DNA of 64,000 bases from assembly GCA_040388535.1 (NCBI GenBank), contig JAZKBR010000002.1, positions 376,630 through 440,629 on the forward strand, written 5' to 3'. This document shows, in pieces, positions 9,005 to 15,848 of the stretch. The notes under the pieces were generated by a model that saw nothing but the letters and a program-made list of their open reading frames with translations, was not told the origin of the DNA and searched no databases. How positions within the stretch are numbered: position 1 is the stretch's first letter; each line of letters begins with the position of its first letter. The DNA comes from Gemmatimonadota bacterium (GTDB taxonomy: Bacteria > Gemmatimonadota > Gemmatimonadetes > Gemmatimonadales > GWC2-71-9). The position numbers and the translations under genes were made by a program.

Positions 9005-9342
9005 GCGAGACGATCGACTTCGCCGACTTCCTGCGCGTCGATGTCCGCGTGGGAAGAATTCTCGAGGCACGCTTCAACCCGAAGGCGATCAAGCCGGCGT
9101 ATCATCTCGTGCTCGATTTCGGCCCCGAAATCGGCCGCAAGGAATCCAGTGCCCAGCTGACCGTGCACTACACTGCCGAGGAACTGGTGGGGCGCGAGGT
9201 GGTGGCGGTGGTGAACTTCGCGCCGAAGCGCGTAGCGGGCGTCAAGAGTGAAGTGCTCGTCCTGGGGGTACCCGATGCCGAGGGAGCGGTGGTGCTGCTG
9301 CAACCCACCACCGCAGTCCCGCTCGGCGGGCGATTGTACTAG
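9001..9342 (+). CDS. csaA: CsaA-type tRNA-binding domain protein
   Basis: A 113-residue single-domain protein with the OB-fold found in CsaA and in the C-terminus of MetRS. Family features include FADFLRVDVRVGRIL, the YHLVLDFG strand, SSAQLT and VVNFAPKRVAGVKSEVLVLG. CsaA proteins bind tRNA and have been reported to have chaperone activity. The GTG start overlaps the leuS stop. Its last 157 bp recur, still in frame, at 12222-12378. The stop TAG shares a CTAG with the stop of the convergent thioredoxin-like gene. Confidence 0.88.
   Translation: MSETIDFADFLRVDVRVGRILEARFNPKAIKPAYHLVLDFGPEIGRKESSAQLTVHYTAEELVGREVVAVVNFAPKRVAGVKSEVLVLGVPDAEGAVVLLQPTTAVPLGGRLY
9186..9342 (+). repeat. csaA 3'-end direct repeat, copy 1 (intact gene)
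   Basis: The final 157 bp of csaA match 12222-12378 at about 149 positions (8 mismatches by eye, half of them in the last 7 bases before the stop). The repeat ends exactly at the csaA stop. The two copies bound the 9343-12221 cassette. Confidence 0.93.
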
Positions 9343-9950
9343 AGCTCCGAGGTTGGCATCTTCAGGGTCTGCACGGCGCGTATTCGCCCCCCTAAGCCAC
9401 TCCAGAAATCGATCACTCCTGAAAGCATGCACCCTCCGATGGCTCCCAGCCTGCAATTGATCGCTTGTGTGAGACCGTTCGCGCTCCATCGGAGTTTCCC
9501 CTGCCATGCAGCTACAATCGTATCCCCACGAATAACCATCAGGACCGGCACACCTCGAATTTTCATAGCGGCGGCGGCCTCTTGGGACACGGAAACCAGT
9601 GTGTCCGGTGCACTTGCCCGATCGACGCCCCAATAGGAAAGGCCGCTCACCTCGCTACCCACCCGCAAGGCGACGAAGCGAGCTTTCCCATCCGCGACCC
9701 CTCGCCCAACTTCGCGGACCCACGAGTGGTCCATTCTGCAGTAAGGGCACCCGGTACTGTAGACATACACAAGAGACACCGAACCGGGATTGCTCAACCC
9801 CGGAGGGAAGCTATCCACTGACGGTGTCAACTGGCGCACGAGCGGAATCAACTCGGATCCATGAGTTCCTTCCGCGCGTACCACCGCGACTCGCCAGCCA
9901 ACAATCGCCAGAGCTCCGGCTCCAAGCAGCAGTCGCCCTCGACGGGTCAT
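9339..9950 (-). CDS. membrane-anchored thioredoxin-fold protein (CPYC)
   Basis: A 203-residue protein with an N-terminal membrane anchor or uncleaved signal (about residues 4-22) and an extracytoplasmic thioredoxin fold. The redox site is C68-P-Y-C71 in VYVYSTGCPYCRMD, like glutaredoxin/DsbA-type sites. A cis-proline region (RGVPVLMVIRGD) follows. After the fold there is an extra tail with two more cysteines (NCRLGAIGGCM). It is the last gene of the minus-strand cassette operon; its start overlaps the propeller stop (TGATG), with a TTG one codon upstream as an alternative. It may oxidise, reduce or isomerise the cysteines of the peptides encoded upstream; that is inference. Confidence 0.78.
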   Translation of the reverse strand: MTRRGRLLLGAGALAIVGWRVAVVRAEGTHGSELIPLVRQLTPSVDSFPPGLSNPGSVSLVYVYSTGCPYCRMDHSWVREVGRGVADGKARFVALRVGSEVSGLSYWGVDRASAPDTLVSVSQEAAAAMKIRGVPVLMVIRGDTIVAAWQGKLRWSANGLTQAINCRLGAIGGCMLSGVIDFWSGLGGRIRAVQTLKMPTSEL

Positions 9951-10966
9951 CAACGGCGGGAACCCTCTGCCGGCATTCCGAACGAGAGTACAATCGGAAG
10001 ATCGTCTCGCATTCCGAGAATGACCAACTCACCGTTGGCCACAATCACATCCATGGGTCGGACACCCAGCTTCCCCCTCAGTCTGTAGGTCTGAAGGTAT
10101 CGAAGATCCGCGGCGTCATATACGTCCACGCAGAGAAAGGAGCACGAAGTCGAACCTCCGAAATAGACGTAGATCTTCCCCGCATCCGCGCTTACATCAA
10201 GCGCGAAGGGAATAGGGAGGTCGGAAGTGTCCTTGGCTTCCATCGCTGGGCGATACTTACGCTGTTCCAGCGCCTCGATGTATTTGACCTGTTTCGGTGT
10301 ACCCGTCGGGGAGAATACTGCGAGGCCGTTGGCAGTCTTCCTGGCGGCGACACACTTCGGTGACCCGGCGGATGGCAAGGACGTCAGGTCGAGCGCCCTG
10401 TCCGTCATGCTTGGACCACCAATTGCGAACGGGTATGCGACCTTCGGCAGCGCCCTGGACTTGGAACGAATGACCCCTAAACCCGAACCGACCGGATCTG
10501 GATAGTGGACAATCACTTCCCCCGTCCGAAGCGAGCAGATCCCTGCGATGAACAAACCATTGGGAATGCTTCGCTCCTCCAGCAGCTTCCCGCTGGTGGC
10601 AATGAAATAGAGGCGGCGAGTTCCGTTGTCGACGATGACGGTCCCATCCGGGTGCCAGGATGCGAGCACGGGCTGAATCATCTCGCCAGGCCCACGCCCC
10701 TTCTTCCCGTATCTCCACAGTTCCTTGCCAGTACGACTGTCGAGCGCGACGACTCCAGGCGCACCTGGGTCCGTGATGAGGACCAGCGACCCGGACGCCA
10801 TGATTCTGTTTGGGTTGACGAGGGGACCCGACGAATCGCCACCGACAACCCACCGAGCGTCGGAGTATTTGAGTTGTAGCTCAATCACCTTGCGGCCGCC
10901 CTGTCCGGCGGCCGACGCGGCTAGGATGAGTGCCCACACACCCGCGAGGCGTGCCACTCGAGTCAT
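9950..10966 (-). CDS. secreted six-bladed beta-propeller protein
   Basis: A 338-residue exported protein: signal peptide MTRVARLAGVWALILAASAAG, then repeating blade-like segments. The sequence GKKGRGPGEM near residue 90 is the loop motif shared with the other two propellers of this window (35651-36817 and 62782-63996). Other blade cores are LVLITDPGAPGVVALD, GTVIVDNGTRRLYF and KIYVYFGG. No catalytic residues were recognised; such propellers often act as binding scaffolds. The ATG at 10966 was chosen over an upstream in-frame start because it begins the signal peptide. It lies between two cysteine peptides and the thioredoxin-like gene in one transcript direction. Confidence 0.75.
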   Translation of the reverse strand: MTRVARLAGVWALILAASAAGQGGRKVIELQLKYSDARWVVGGDSSGPLVNPNRIMASGSLVLITDPGAPGVVALDSRTGKELWRYGKKGRGPGEMIQPVLASWHPDGTVIVDNGTRRLYFIATSGKLLEERSIPNGLFIAGICSLRTGEVIVHYPDPVGSGLGVIRSKSRALPKVAYPFAIGGPSMTDRALDLTSLPSAGSPKCVAARKTANGLAVFSPTGTPKQVKYIEALEQRKYRPAMEAKDTSDLPIPFALDVSADAGKIYVYFGGSTSCSFLCVDVYDAADLRYLQTYRLRGKLGVRPMDVIVANGELVILGMRDDLPIVLSFGMPAEGSRR

Positions 10967-11032
10967 TCGGAATCCTCGCTCACTAGCGATGTATGGAAAT
11001 GCCACCCTTGCCGCGCCCCGAGTCACTGATCT

Positions 11033-11260
11033 TCAGATCCCACCAGCAGGACCTTCCCACTTGTACACCTGAATCGTGCGACACATCCGGACTCCCTGCT
11101 CATTAATGAAACAATCACCTGGATCGAAGACGTAGCCACAACTGGTACTTGAGACCGTCGCGAGACAGAGAGGGATCTCCTGCTGCGCTGCCCCGGCTCG
11201 AGGGCCGAGTGCGATAGCGGCTACAAGGAACACCGTCAGAACAAGAAACTTGCGAAACAT
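11033..11260 (-). CDS. small secreted four-cysteine peptide, paralogue 1
   Basis: A 75-residue precursor with a signal peptide (MFRKFLVLTVFLVAAIALGP, cleavage probably after AGA) and a mature part of about 50 residues. Its four mature cysteines have the spacing C-x8-C-x8-C-x9-C, with CGY at the second cysteine and DC at the third. A strong SD, GGAGGT, lies 6 bases before the ATG. It is clearly related to the neighbouring 11279-11503 product. Two disulfides are likely. No known family was recognised. Possible roles include a secreted signal, antimicrobial peptide or propeller ligand. Confidence 0.68.
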   Translation of the reverse strand: MFRKFLVLTVFLVAAIALGPRAGAAQQEIPLCLATVSSTSCGYVFDPGDCFINEQGVRMCRTIQVYKWEGPAGGI

Positions 11261-11278
11261 CAGAGTACCTCCGGATGA

Positions 11279-11503
11279 CTAGCTGATGATGGGACCGGAA
11301 CCGGTTGGGCGATACTTGTTGAGAATGGGGCAGTAGGCTTTGCCATCCTGGGTCACACAATGATCGAGATCGATCTCGTATCCGCAAAGCACTGCCGCAG
11401 GCGCTGTCGAACACGCCTGTTCCTGTTCCCTCGCGTCTGACCGCCCCGGGAGGAGCAGGAGCGCCGCGACCGCGAAGAATCCGGTCTTGAGTATGCGAGA
11501 CAT
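11279..11503 (-). CDS. small secreted four-cysteine peptide, paralogue 2
   Basis: A 74-residue precursor with signal peptide MSRILKTGFFAVAALLLLPG and a mature cysteine pattern C-x8-C-x8-C-x8-C, again with CGY and a D-x-D-x-C segment. The tail KYRPTGSGPIIS parallels KWEGPAGGI of paralogue 1. The ATG at 11503 was chosen because the preceding GGAGGT (10 bases upstream) acts as SD; an ATG six codons earlier contains that SD within its own first codons. It is the first gene of the minus-strand cassette operon. The two peptides share spacing but little sequence, so the duplication is not recent. Confidence 0.66.
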   Translation of the reverse strand: MSRILKTGFFAVAALLLLPGRSDAREQEQACSTAPAAVLCGYEIDLDHCVTQDGKAYCPILNKYRPTGSGPIIS

Positions 11504-11590
11504 CTTCAAACTGACCTCCATGTTGTTGAGTGCTTATGCTGGCAGGAGAAGAACTCCTCCAAGGTCTCGACCCCTGGATTATCCGTCAAT

Positions 11591-11606
11591 AGTGCAATCT
11601 TGCACT
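11591..11606. promoter_or_regulatory. perfect palindrome in the divergent cassette promoter region
   Basis: AGTGCAATCTTGCACT has 7-bp arms around a TC spacer. It lies in the unusually AT-rich 247-bp gap between the peptide operon (start 11503, minus) and the HTH gene (start 11769, plus), at a place where an operator would act. A TTGACA at 11637-11642 could be a -35 element for the HTH gene. Binding by the neighbouring regulator is inferred. Confidence 0.45.
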
Positions 11607-11650
11607 AGCATTGGGTCAAAGAAATCCTATTCCCGCTTGACACGGTCAAT

Positions 11651-11857
11651 TCATTCGTAAGAATCGCACAGGCTCCTTGCGTTGCACGCTGTCAATCGCT
11701 TACCGTTTTGCTTAACCAATACGAATTCACTACAGCACAACTGATATACCTCACCCCCAGAGGCCAGTTTGTCGCAACCCTGCATCGCGCCCCCGGCGCA
11801 GTCACCGCGAATTCCGTTCGTACTCACAGCACAACAGTTTGAGCTGGTCTGCGACAC
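11651..11857 (-). CDS. possible cysteine-rich small protein (doubtful)
   Basis: A 68-codon frame from a GTG start encodes eight cysteines (positions 8, 9, 20, 28, 41, 42, 58, 64), including two CC pairs. It has no signal peptide, no good SD, and overlaps the 5' part of the plus-strand HTH gene by 89 bp. The frame stays open upstream without an ATG. It could be a chance frame or a remnant of a third cassette peptide. Confidence 0.2.
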   Translation of the reverse strand: MSQTSSNCCAVSTNGIRGDCAGGAMQGCDKLASGGEVYQLCCSEFVLVKQNGKRLTACNARSLCDSYE

Positions 11858-12068
11858 TTGGCGCCTCTCCCCGCAAGAGCGGCAGTGCTTTGCCTTGCTT
11901 TTGGCTTGGAAGGTTCCGAAGGAAATTGCTCGGACGATGGGGCTCGAGGTCTCAACCGTCCGGACGATGATTGGTCGGATTTACCGGGAGAGGGCGCGGG
12001 TCTGGGGCGGTGTCCTACCTTTGCTTTCAGCCGCGGCGGAACTGCTCGCTCAGGCACCTATCGCCTAA
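11769..12068 (+). CDS. small LuxR-type helix-turn-helix regulator
   Basis: A 99-residue protein whose centre is a GerE/LuxR-type HTH: LSPQERQCFALLLAWKVPKEIARTMGLEVSTVRTMIGRIY, in two recognisable helices, with EIARTMGL and the recognition helix STVRTMIGRIYRE. There is no receiver or autoinducer domain, so it is a stand-alone DNA-binding protein. No ATG is available ahead of the domain; a TTG at 11769 preceded by AGAGG at a 5-base spacing is the likely start. It is transcribed divergently from the peptide/propeller/thioredoxin operon and is the obvious candidate regulator of it. Confidence 0.66.
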   Translation: MSQPCIAPPAQSPRIPFVLTAQQFELVCDTWRLSPQERQCFALLLAWKVPKEIARTMGLEVSTVRTMIGRIYRERARVWGGVLPLLSAAAELLAQAPIA

Positions 12069-12175
12069 TCCTGCGCCACCGAAACCGGAGGTGCGGTCGA
12101 AGTATCACAAGCGGAATCGCCCGCTAAATACGATGTCCATCGGAAATAGGGCGGCGTCTCGGGGCGAGGGCAATT

Positions 12176-12378
12176 TGCAAGTGAGCTGGGTACCGGGACG
12201 CAGTTCGCCGTCCATTAGACCGGTGGGGCGCGAGGTGGTAGCGGTGGTGAACTTCGAACCGAAGCGCGTAGCGGGCGTCAAGAGTGAAGTGCTCGTCCTG
12301 GGGGTACCCGATGCCGAGGGAGCGGTGGTGCTGCTGCAACCCACCACCGCAGTCCCCCTCGGCGGGCGTCTCTTCTAG
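12176..12378 (+). pseudogene. leuS-csaA remnant: csaA 3' end, direct repeat copy 2
   Basis: Positions 12222-12378 repeat the last 157 bp of csaA and keep its frame and TAG stop. Differences from copy 1 are mainly silent or conservative (NFEPKR for NFAPKR, final Phe for Tyr), as if the copy had evolved as a working gene before truncation. The first 60 or so codons are missing. Just upstream, 12176-12200 resembles the end of leuS: the translated WVPGR and about 22 of 25 bases match leuS near 8956-8980, so this is a shrunken leuS-csaA junction with an internal deletion. An ATG at 12133 is in frame but has no SD. It ends on a CTAG shared with the convergent permease stop. Confidence 0.82.
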
Positions 12379-14996
12379 CGTTCCTCCCGCATGGCAAGCT
12401 GCGGCGAGACTCGGGCCGCGCGCAGTGCCGGCAGCAGCGTCGCCAGGAACGCCACGACCAGCAACACTCCCGCGATCCCCACGAATGCCACCGGATCAGT
12501 CGGTGTGATCCCGAACAGGATGGCACGCATCGCTCGGGTGACCAGCAGCGCCACGACGGTACCGATCCCCAGACCAAGCAACGCATTCCCCAAGCCGTAG
12601 CGCAGCACCAGCGCAGTGATCCCCACGGGCTCGGCGCCAAGCGCAAGGCGGATACCGAGTTCACGCTGCCGTTCCTGAACGTCCCCGGCACACATCCCGT
12701 GAATGCCAACCGCCGCAAGCATCATCGCACAGAGCCCGAAGGCCGCGAGGATGAAAGCGGTGAATCGCTCGCTCGCCACGGCGTCGCCGATCACGGCATT
12801 GAGCGATGCGACCCGGAACAACGGCACATCGGGATCGATCGATGCCAGTGCCTGACGTATCACCGGTACGATGCTCTCGTTGCCGCGTACCATGAGGTCG
12901 ATGCTGTTGCCCGTCGATTGCCCGATTGCCAGGTATGCCGTGGGATTCGGGGGCTGGCGCACTCCGGCGATCCGGGCATCCGCAACCACACCGATCACCT
13001 CGGCCGTGATCCCGCCGTTCAGCTGAATCACTGCACGCTTTCCGATGGGGGATCCGCCGGGCCAGAGATGGTCCGCCAGACCGCGAGTGATCACCACCAC
13101 CGGAGGTGCGTCGGCGCGATCGGTAGCGCTCATCAGCCGCCCTGCGAGCAGCGGCATCTGCAATGCCCGAAAATAGTCGCGGTCGGCCCATCGAATATCG
13201 ACCGGCGGCGGCTCCATTCCGGCCACGATCGCAGCTCCCTCCGCGAGCACCGTCGTGCGTGGTCCGCCGCCACCGAACGGTCGCAGACTCACGGCGCCTG
13301 CCGCAGTCACTCCGGGTTGCGCACGCGCGGTTCCGACAATTGCGTCGAAGACGGCCAGACGCCGACCGGCGTCAGGGTACCGCTCCGTGGGCAACATGAT
13401 CCGCATTGTGGTGACGGTATGCGGATCGAAGCCGAGATCCACCGCCTGCAACGCGACGAAACTGCGGACGGCGAGCCCGGCCGCGACGCTGAGCACTAGC
13501 GCAAGAGCCACCTCGGCCACAACGAGCGCCCGGCCGCTGCGTCGCGTGATCCGCACGCTGGCGTGTTCTCGCAGGGTCGATGCGGCGTTGCCCCTGGTGG
13601 CGCGCCAGGCCGGAAGAATGCCACACACGAGCGCGGTGGCAATCGAGATCACTGCCGAGGCAATCACCACAGGCGCATCCACGCCTGGAATTGCAGGCTT
13701 CGCGATCTCGGCCGGCAAGAGCCGGTAGAGGATTCGCACACCCCACGCGGCCGCCAGCGTTCCCGCCACACCACCGACCAGGGCGAGCAGGGAACTTTGC
13801 GCCAGCAGTTGTCGCACGACCCGACCTCGTGAGGCCCCCAGCGAAACGCGGAGTGCCAACTCACCCTCGCGCCGTCGCAGGTGTGCCAGGGTCAGCGTGG
13901 CCACGTTCACGATTCCCATCACCAGTAGCAGTCCTACCGCCCCGAGCAGCACCAGGAGCGGCGTGCGTGCATCGCCCGTAATTTCGCGCCGCAAGTCGAC
14001 TATCGCCGTCGACCACCCGGCCGCCTCCGGCACCGACTCCGCATGTTGGGCGGCCAGCCGATCGAGGGCGGTGACGGCAACCTCCTTCGTCACGCCTGCA
14101 TGCATCCGGCCGATAACCGCGAACGCCCGACCCCAGGCCCGGAGGTCTGCAGCTGGTATCAGCGGGATCCACAGATCCTGGTCGGCCATCCACCCGAGTC
14201 TCGGAGGCTCGAAGGACGGCGGCATGACACCGATCACGGTATACGGCACGTTGTCGAGCGCGATGGTCTTGCCCACAACAGCGCGATCAGCAGCGAGCTG
14301 ATTCGACCAGAAGGCGTGCGACAACACGACCAGTCGCGTCCCCGCGACTTCGTCGGAGGGCAGCAGCGTCCTGCCGAGCATCGCCCGGCTCCCGAGCAAC
14401 GTGAAGTAACCCGGTGAGACCTGTGCCCCGGCCACACGCGATGCGGCGCCGGCGCCGGTGAGCGTGCTTGGCGCAGGCACCAGCGCTGCCATCCCGTCGA
14501 AGAGCGCCTGCTCCGCTCGCCAGGCTTCGAATGACGCCATCGACGCCGGCGTGTGTTCGAGCTGCCGCTGGGCGTTGCGCTCCCAGATCGCGACCAGGCG
14601 ATGCGGTTCGACATAGGGCAGGTCGCGCAACACGACGCCGTGCACCACCGTGTAGAGCGCCGCGGTCGCTCCAATGCCGAGGGCGAGCGTGAGCACCACG
14701 GCGAGCGTAAACGTCGGTGCTCGGAGCAGCACGCGCGTCGCGTGCCGCAGGTCGGCCGTCAAGTCTTCGAGGCGACGAACGCCGCGACTGTCCCGCGACT
14801 CTTCCTTGAAGCGCTCGACTCCCCCGAAGCGCAGCAATGCTTCGCGACGCGCCGCCGCGGGAGCTGTCCCCCGCGCGACCAGCTCGGCGGTCTCGCACTC
14901 GATGTGGTACTGCATCTCAGCGCTCATCTGTTGTTCGTGCGACGACCGGCTCAACCAGAGCCGCACGCGCCGCAGTCTGACGAAGATCCAGTTCAT
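12375..14996 (-). CDS. ADOP-type ABC transporter permease
   Basis: An 873-residue FtsX/MacB-like permease of the acidobacterial duplicated orphan permease (ADOP) type. The cytoplasmic N-terminus (about 80 residues, ending RRLEDLTADLRHATRVLLRAP) is followed by TM1 (FTLAVVLTLALGIGATAALY). Then come a MacB-like periplasmic domain, three TM helices, a second periplasmic domain and three final TM helices. No ATPase is encoded next to it, hence orphan. The ATG at 14996 has SD GAGGT 6 bases upstream. It lies 7 bases after the stop of its PadR gene, so the pair is co-transcribed. Transport substrate is unknown. Confidence 0.87.
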   Translation of the reverse strand: MNWIFVRLRRVRLWLSRSSHEQQMSAEMQYHIECETAELVARGTAPAAARREALLRFGGVERFKEESRDSRGVRRLEDLTADLRHATRVLLRAPTFTLAVVLTLALGIGATAALYTVVHGVVLRDLPYVEPHRLVAIWERNAQRQLEHTPASMASFEAWRAEQALFDGMAALVPAPSTLTGAGAASRVAGAQVSPGYFTLLGSRAMLGRTLLPSDEVAGTRLVVLSHAFWSNQLAADRAVVGKTIALDNVPYTVIGVMPPSFEPPRLGWMADQDLWIPLIPAADLRAWGRAFAVIGRMHAGVTKEVAVTALDRLAAQHAESVPEAAGWSTAIVDLRREITGDARTPLLVLLGAVGLLLVMGIVNVATLTLAHLRRREGELALRVSLGASRGRVVRQLLAQSSLLALVGGVAGTLAAAWGVRILYRLLPAEIAKPAIPGVDAPVVIASAVISIATALVCGILPAWRATRGNAASTLREHASVRITRRSGRALVVAEVALALVLSVAAGLAVRSFVALQAVDLGFDPHTVTTMRIMLPTERYPDAGRRLAVFDAIVGTARAQPGVTAAGAVSLRPFGGGGPRTTVLAEGAAIVAGMEPPPVDIRWADRDYFRALQMPLLAGRLMSATDRADAPPVVVITRGLADHLWPGGSPIGKRAVIQLNGGITAEVIGVVADARIAGVRQPPNPTAYLAIGQSTGNSIDLMVRGNESIVPVIRQALASIDPDVPLFRVASLNAVIGDAVASERFTAFILAAFGLCAMMLAAVGIHGMCAGDVQERQRELGIRLALGAEPVGITALVLRYGLGNALLGLGIGTVVALLVTRAMRAILFGITPTDPVAFVGIAGVLLVVAFLATLLPALRAARVSPQLAMREER

Positions 14997-15003
14997 CGCG
15001 ACC

Positions 15004-15363
15004 TCACGTTGCACGCAGCACGTGATTCACTGCTAGCGAAAAGACCCGCCACGACTGCACCGCCTCGGTCATCTGTTGCTGACCAGCCAGCGTCAGGCGA
15101 TAGACCTTGATGCGCCGCCCCTCGGGCGAACTCTCCTCGGAGCCAACGATCCAGCCGCGGTCCTCCAACCGGTACAGCGCGGGGTAGAGTGACCCCTGGT
15201 TGACGGAGAGCACGTCACGGGAGGTCTGCTGGATCCGCTTCGAAATGGCCCAGCCATGGAGCGGAGTGTTGCCCAGCGCCTTCAGGATCAGCAGATCAAG
15301 CGTTCCCTGGAGCAGGTCGGCCTTGCCGTCGCGCATTCGCACCCCGAGCGTTGCAGAGGTCAT
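15004..15363 (-). CDS. PadR family transcriptional regulator
   Basis: A 119-residue winged-helix PadR repressor. The core shows LLQGTLDLLILKALGNTPLHGWAISKRI, the NQGSLYPALYRLEDRGWI recognition/wing region and the RRIKVYRLTLAGQ wing, all standard for PadR proteins found next to ADOP permeases. Start choice is uncertain: ATG at 15363 gives a short extra N-terminus, and an ATG at 15336 with GGGGTG upstream is also possible. It is transcribed with the permease at 12375-14996 and divergently from a second PadR gene. Confidence 0.88.
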   Translation of the reverse strand: MTSATLGVRMRDGKADLLQGTLDLLILKALGNTPLHGWAISKRIQQTSRDVLSVNQGSLYPALYRLEDRGWIVGSEESSPEGRRIKVYRLTLAGQQQMTEAVQSWRVFSLAVNHVLRAT

Positions 15364-15372
15364 ACTATGCCG

Positions 15373-15404
15373 TTCGACATAAGCCTGCGTCATCGGTTGT
15401 CGAA
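15373..15404. promoter_or_regulatory. inverted repeat upstream of the minus-strand PadR gene
   Basis: TTCGACA (15373-15379) and TGTCGAA (15398-15404) form perfect 7-bp arms 18 bp apart, starting 10 bp upstream of the ATG at 15363. Position and symmetry suit an autoregulatory operator; this is inference. Confidence 0.4.
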
Positions 15405-15455
15405 TGTCAATGTATCCGTGGGCTACTTGTCTGCGTGGCACTGCGGCAGTAGCTT

Positions 15456-15474
15456 CCCCGTGTACTACACGGGG
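15456..15474. promoter_or_regulatory. perfect 19-bp palindrome, candidate PadR operator
   Basis: CCCCGTGTACTACACGGGG has 9-bp perfect arms around one base. Its right arm runs into the GGGGAGA that serves as SD for the PadR gene starting at 15486, so a bound dimer would block both transcription and ribosome loading. PadR proteins usually autorepress at palindromes near their own start. Confidence 0.6.
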
Positions 15475-15485
15475 AGAACAACCAG

Positions 15486-15842
15486 ATGAAAGAAGCCACC
15501 TCGAATCTTCCGATTCTCAAAGGGACCCTCGACATGCTGGTCCTCAAGGCGTTGAGTGGCGGACCCATGCACGGCTTCGGAATCGCCCTCTGGTTGGAGC
15601 AGCATTCAACGGGGCAACTCGAACTCGACGACAGCCTCACCTATCAGGTGCTTCATCGCCTCGAGGGACGCGGCCTCATCGACGCCGAATGGCGCGTGAC
15701 CAGCAAGAACCGACGCGCCCGTCTGTATACCCTGAATCGCGCGGGTCATGACCACCTTGGGGCGGAATTCCAGCAGTGGCTCCGCTTCAGCAGTGTCGTC
15801 ACCGGCATCATGACGCAGACCCTCCACCCTCACCCGGGATAG
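15486..15842 (+). CDS. PadR family transcriptional regulator (second copy)
   Basis: A 118-residue PadR winged-helix protein: LPILKGTLDMLVLKALSGGPMHGFGIALWLE, then SLTYQVLHRLEGRGLIDAEW and the RRARLYTLNRAGHDHL wing. It differs clearly from the divergent copy at 15004-15363, so the two probably recognise different operators. SD GGAG lies 9 bases before the ATG. Its stop is 6 bp before the ATG of the plus-strand ADOP permease. Confidence 0.9.
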   Translation: MKEATSNLPILKGTLDMLVLKALSGGPMHGFGIALWLEQHSTGQLELDDSLTYQVLHRLEGRGLIDAEWRVTSKNRRARLYTLNRAGHDHLGAEFQQWLRFSSVVTGIMTQTLHPHPG

Positions 15843-15848
15843 CAGGCG

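Noticed and set aside
7733-9070. Open minus-strand frame of 445 codons inside leuS
   Set aside because: leuS is unambiguous here; the opposite frame is a composition artefact.
9343-12221. Insertion sequence or integron cassette
   Set aside because: No transposase, integrase, terminal inverted repeats or attC-like site was found; the boundaries are csaA homology instead.
12133-12378. 81-codon frame covering the csaA fragment as a functional gene
   Set aside because: It lacks the first half of the tRNA-binding fold and has no SD; it is better described as a remnant.
15456-15474. Terminator hairpin
   Set aside because: The palindrome has a one-base centre, no T tract, and lies directly before a start codon, so an operator is the better reading.
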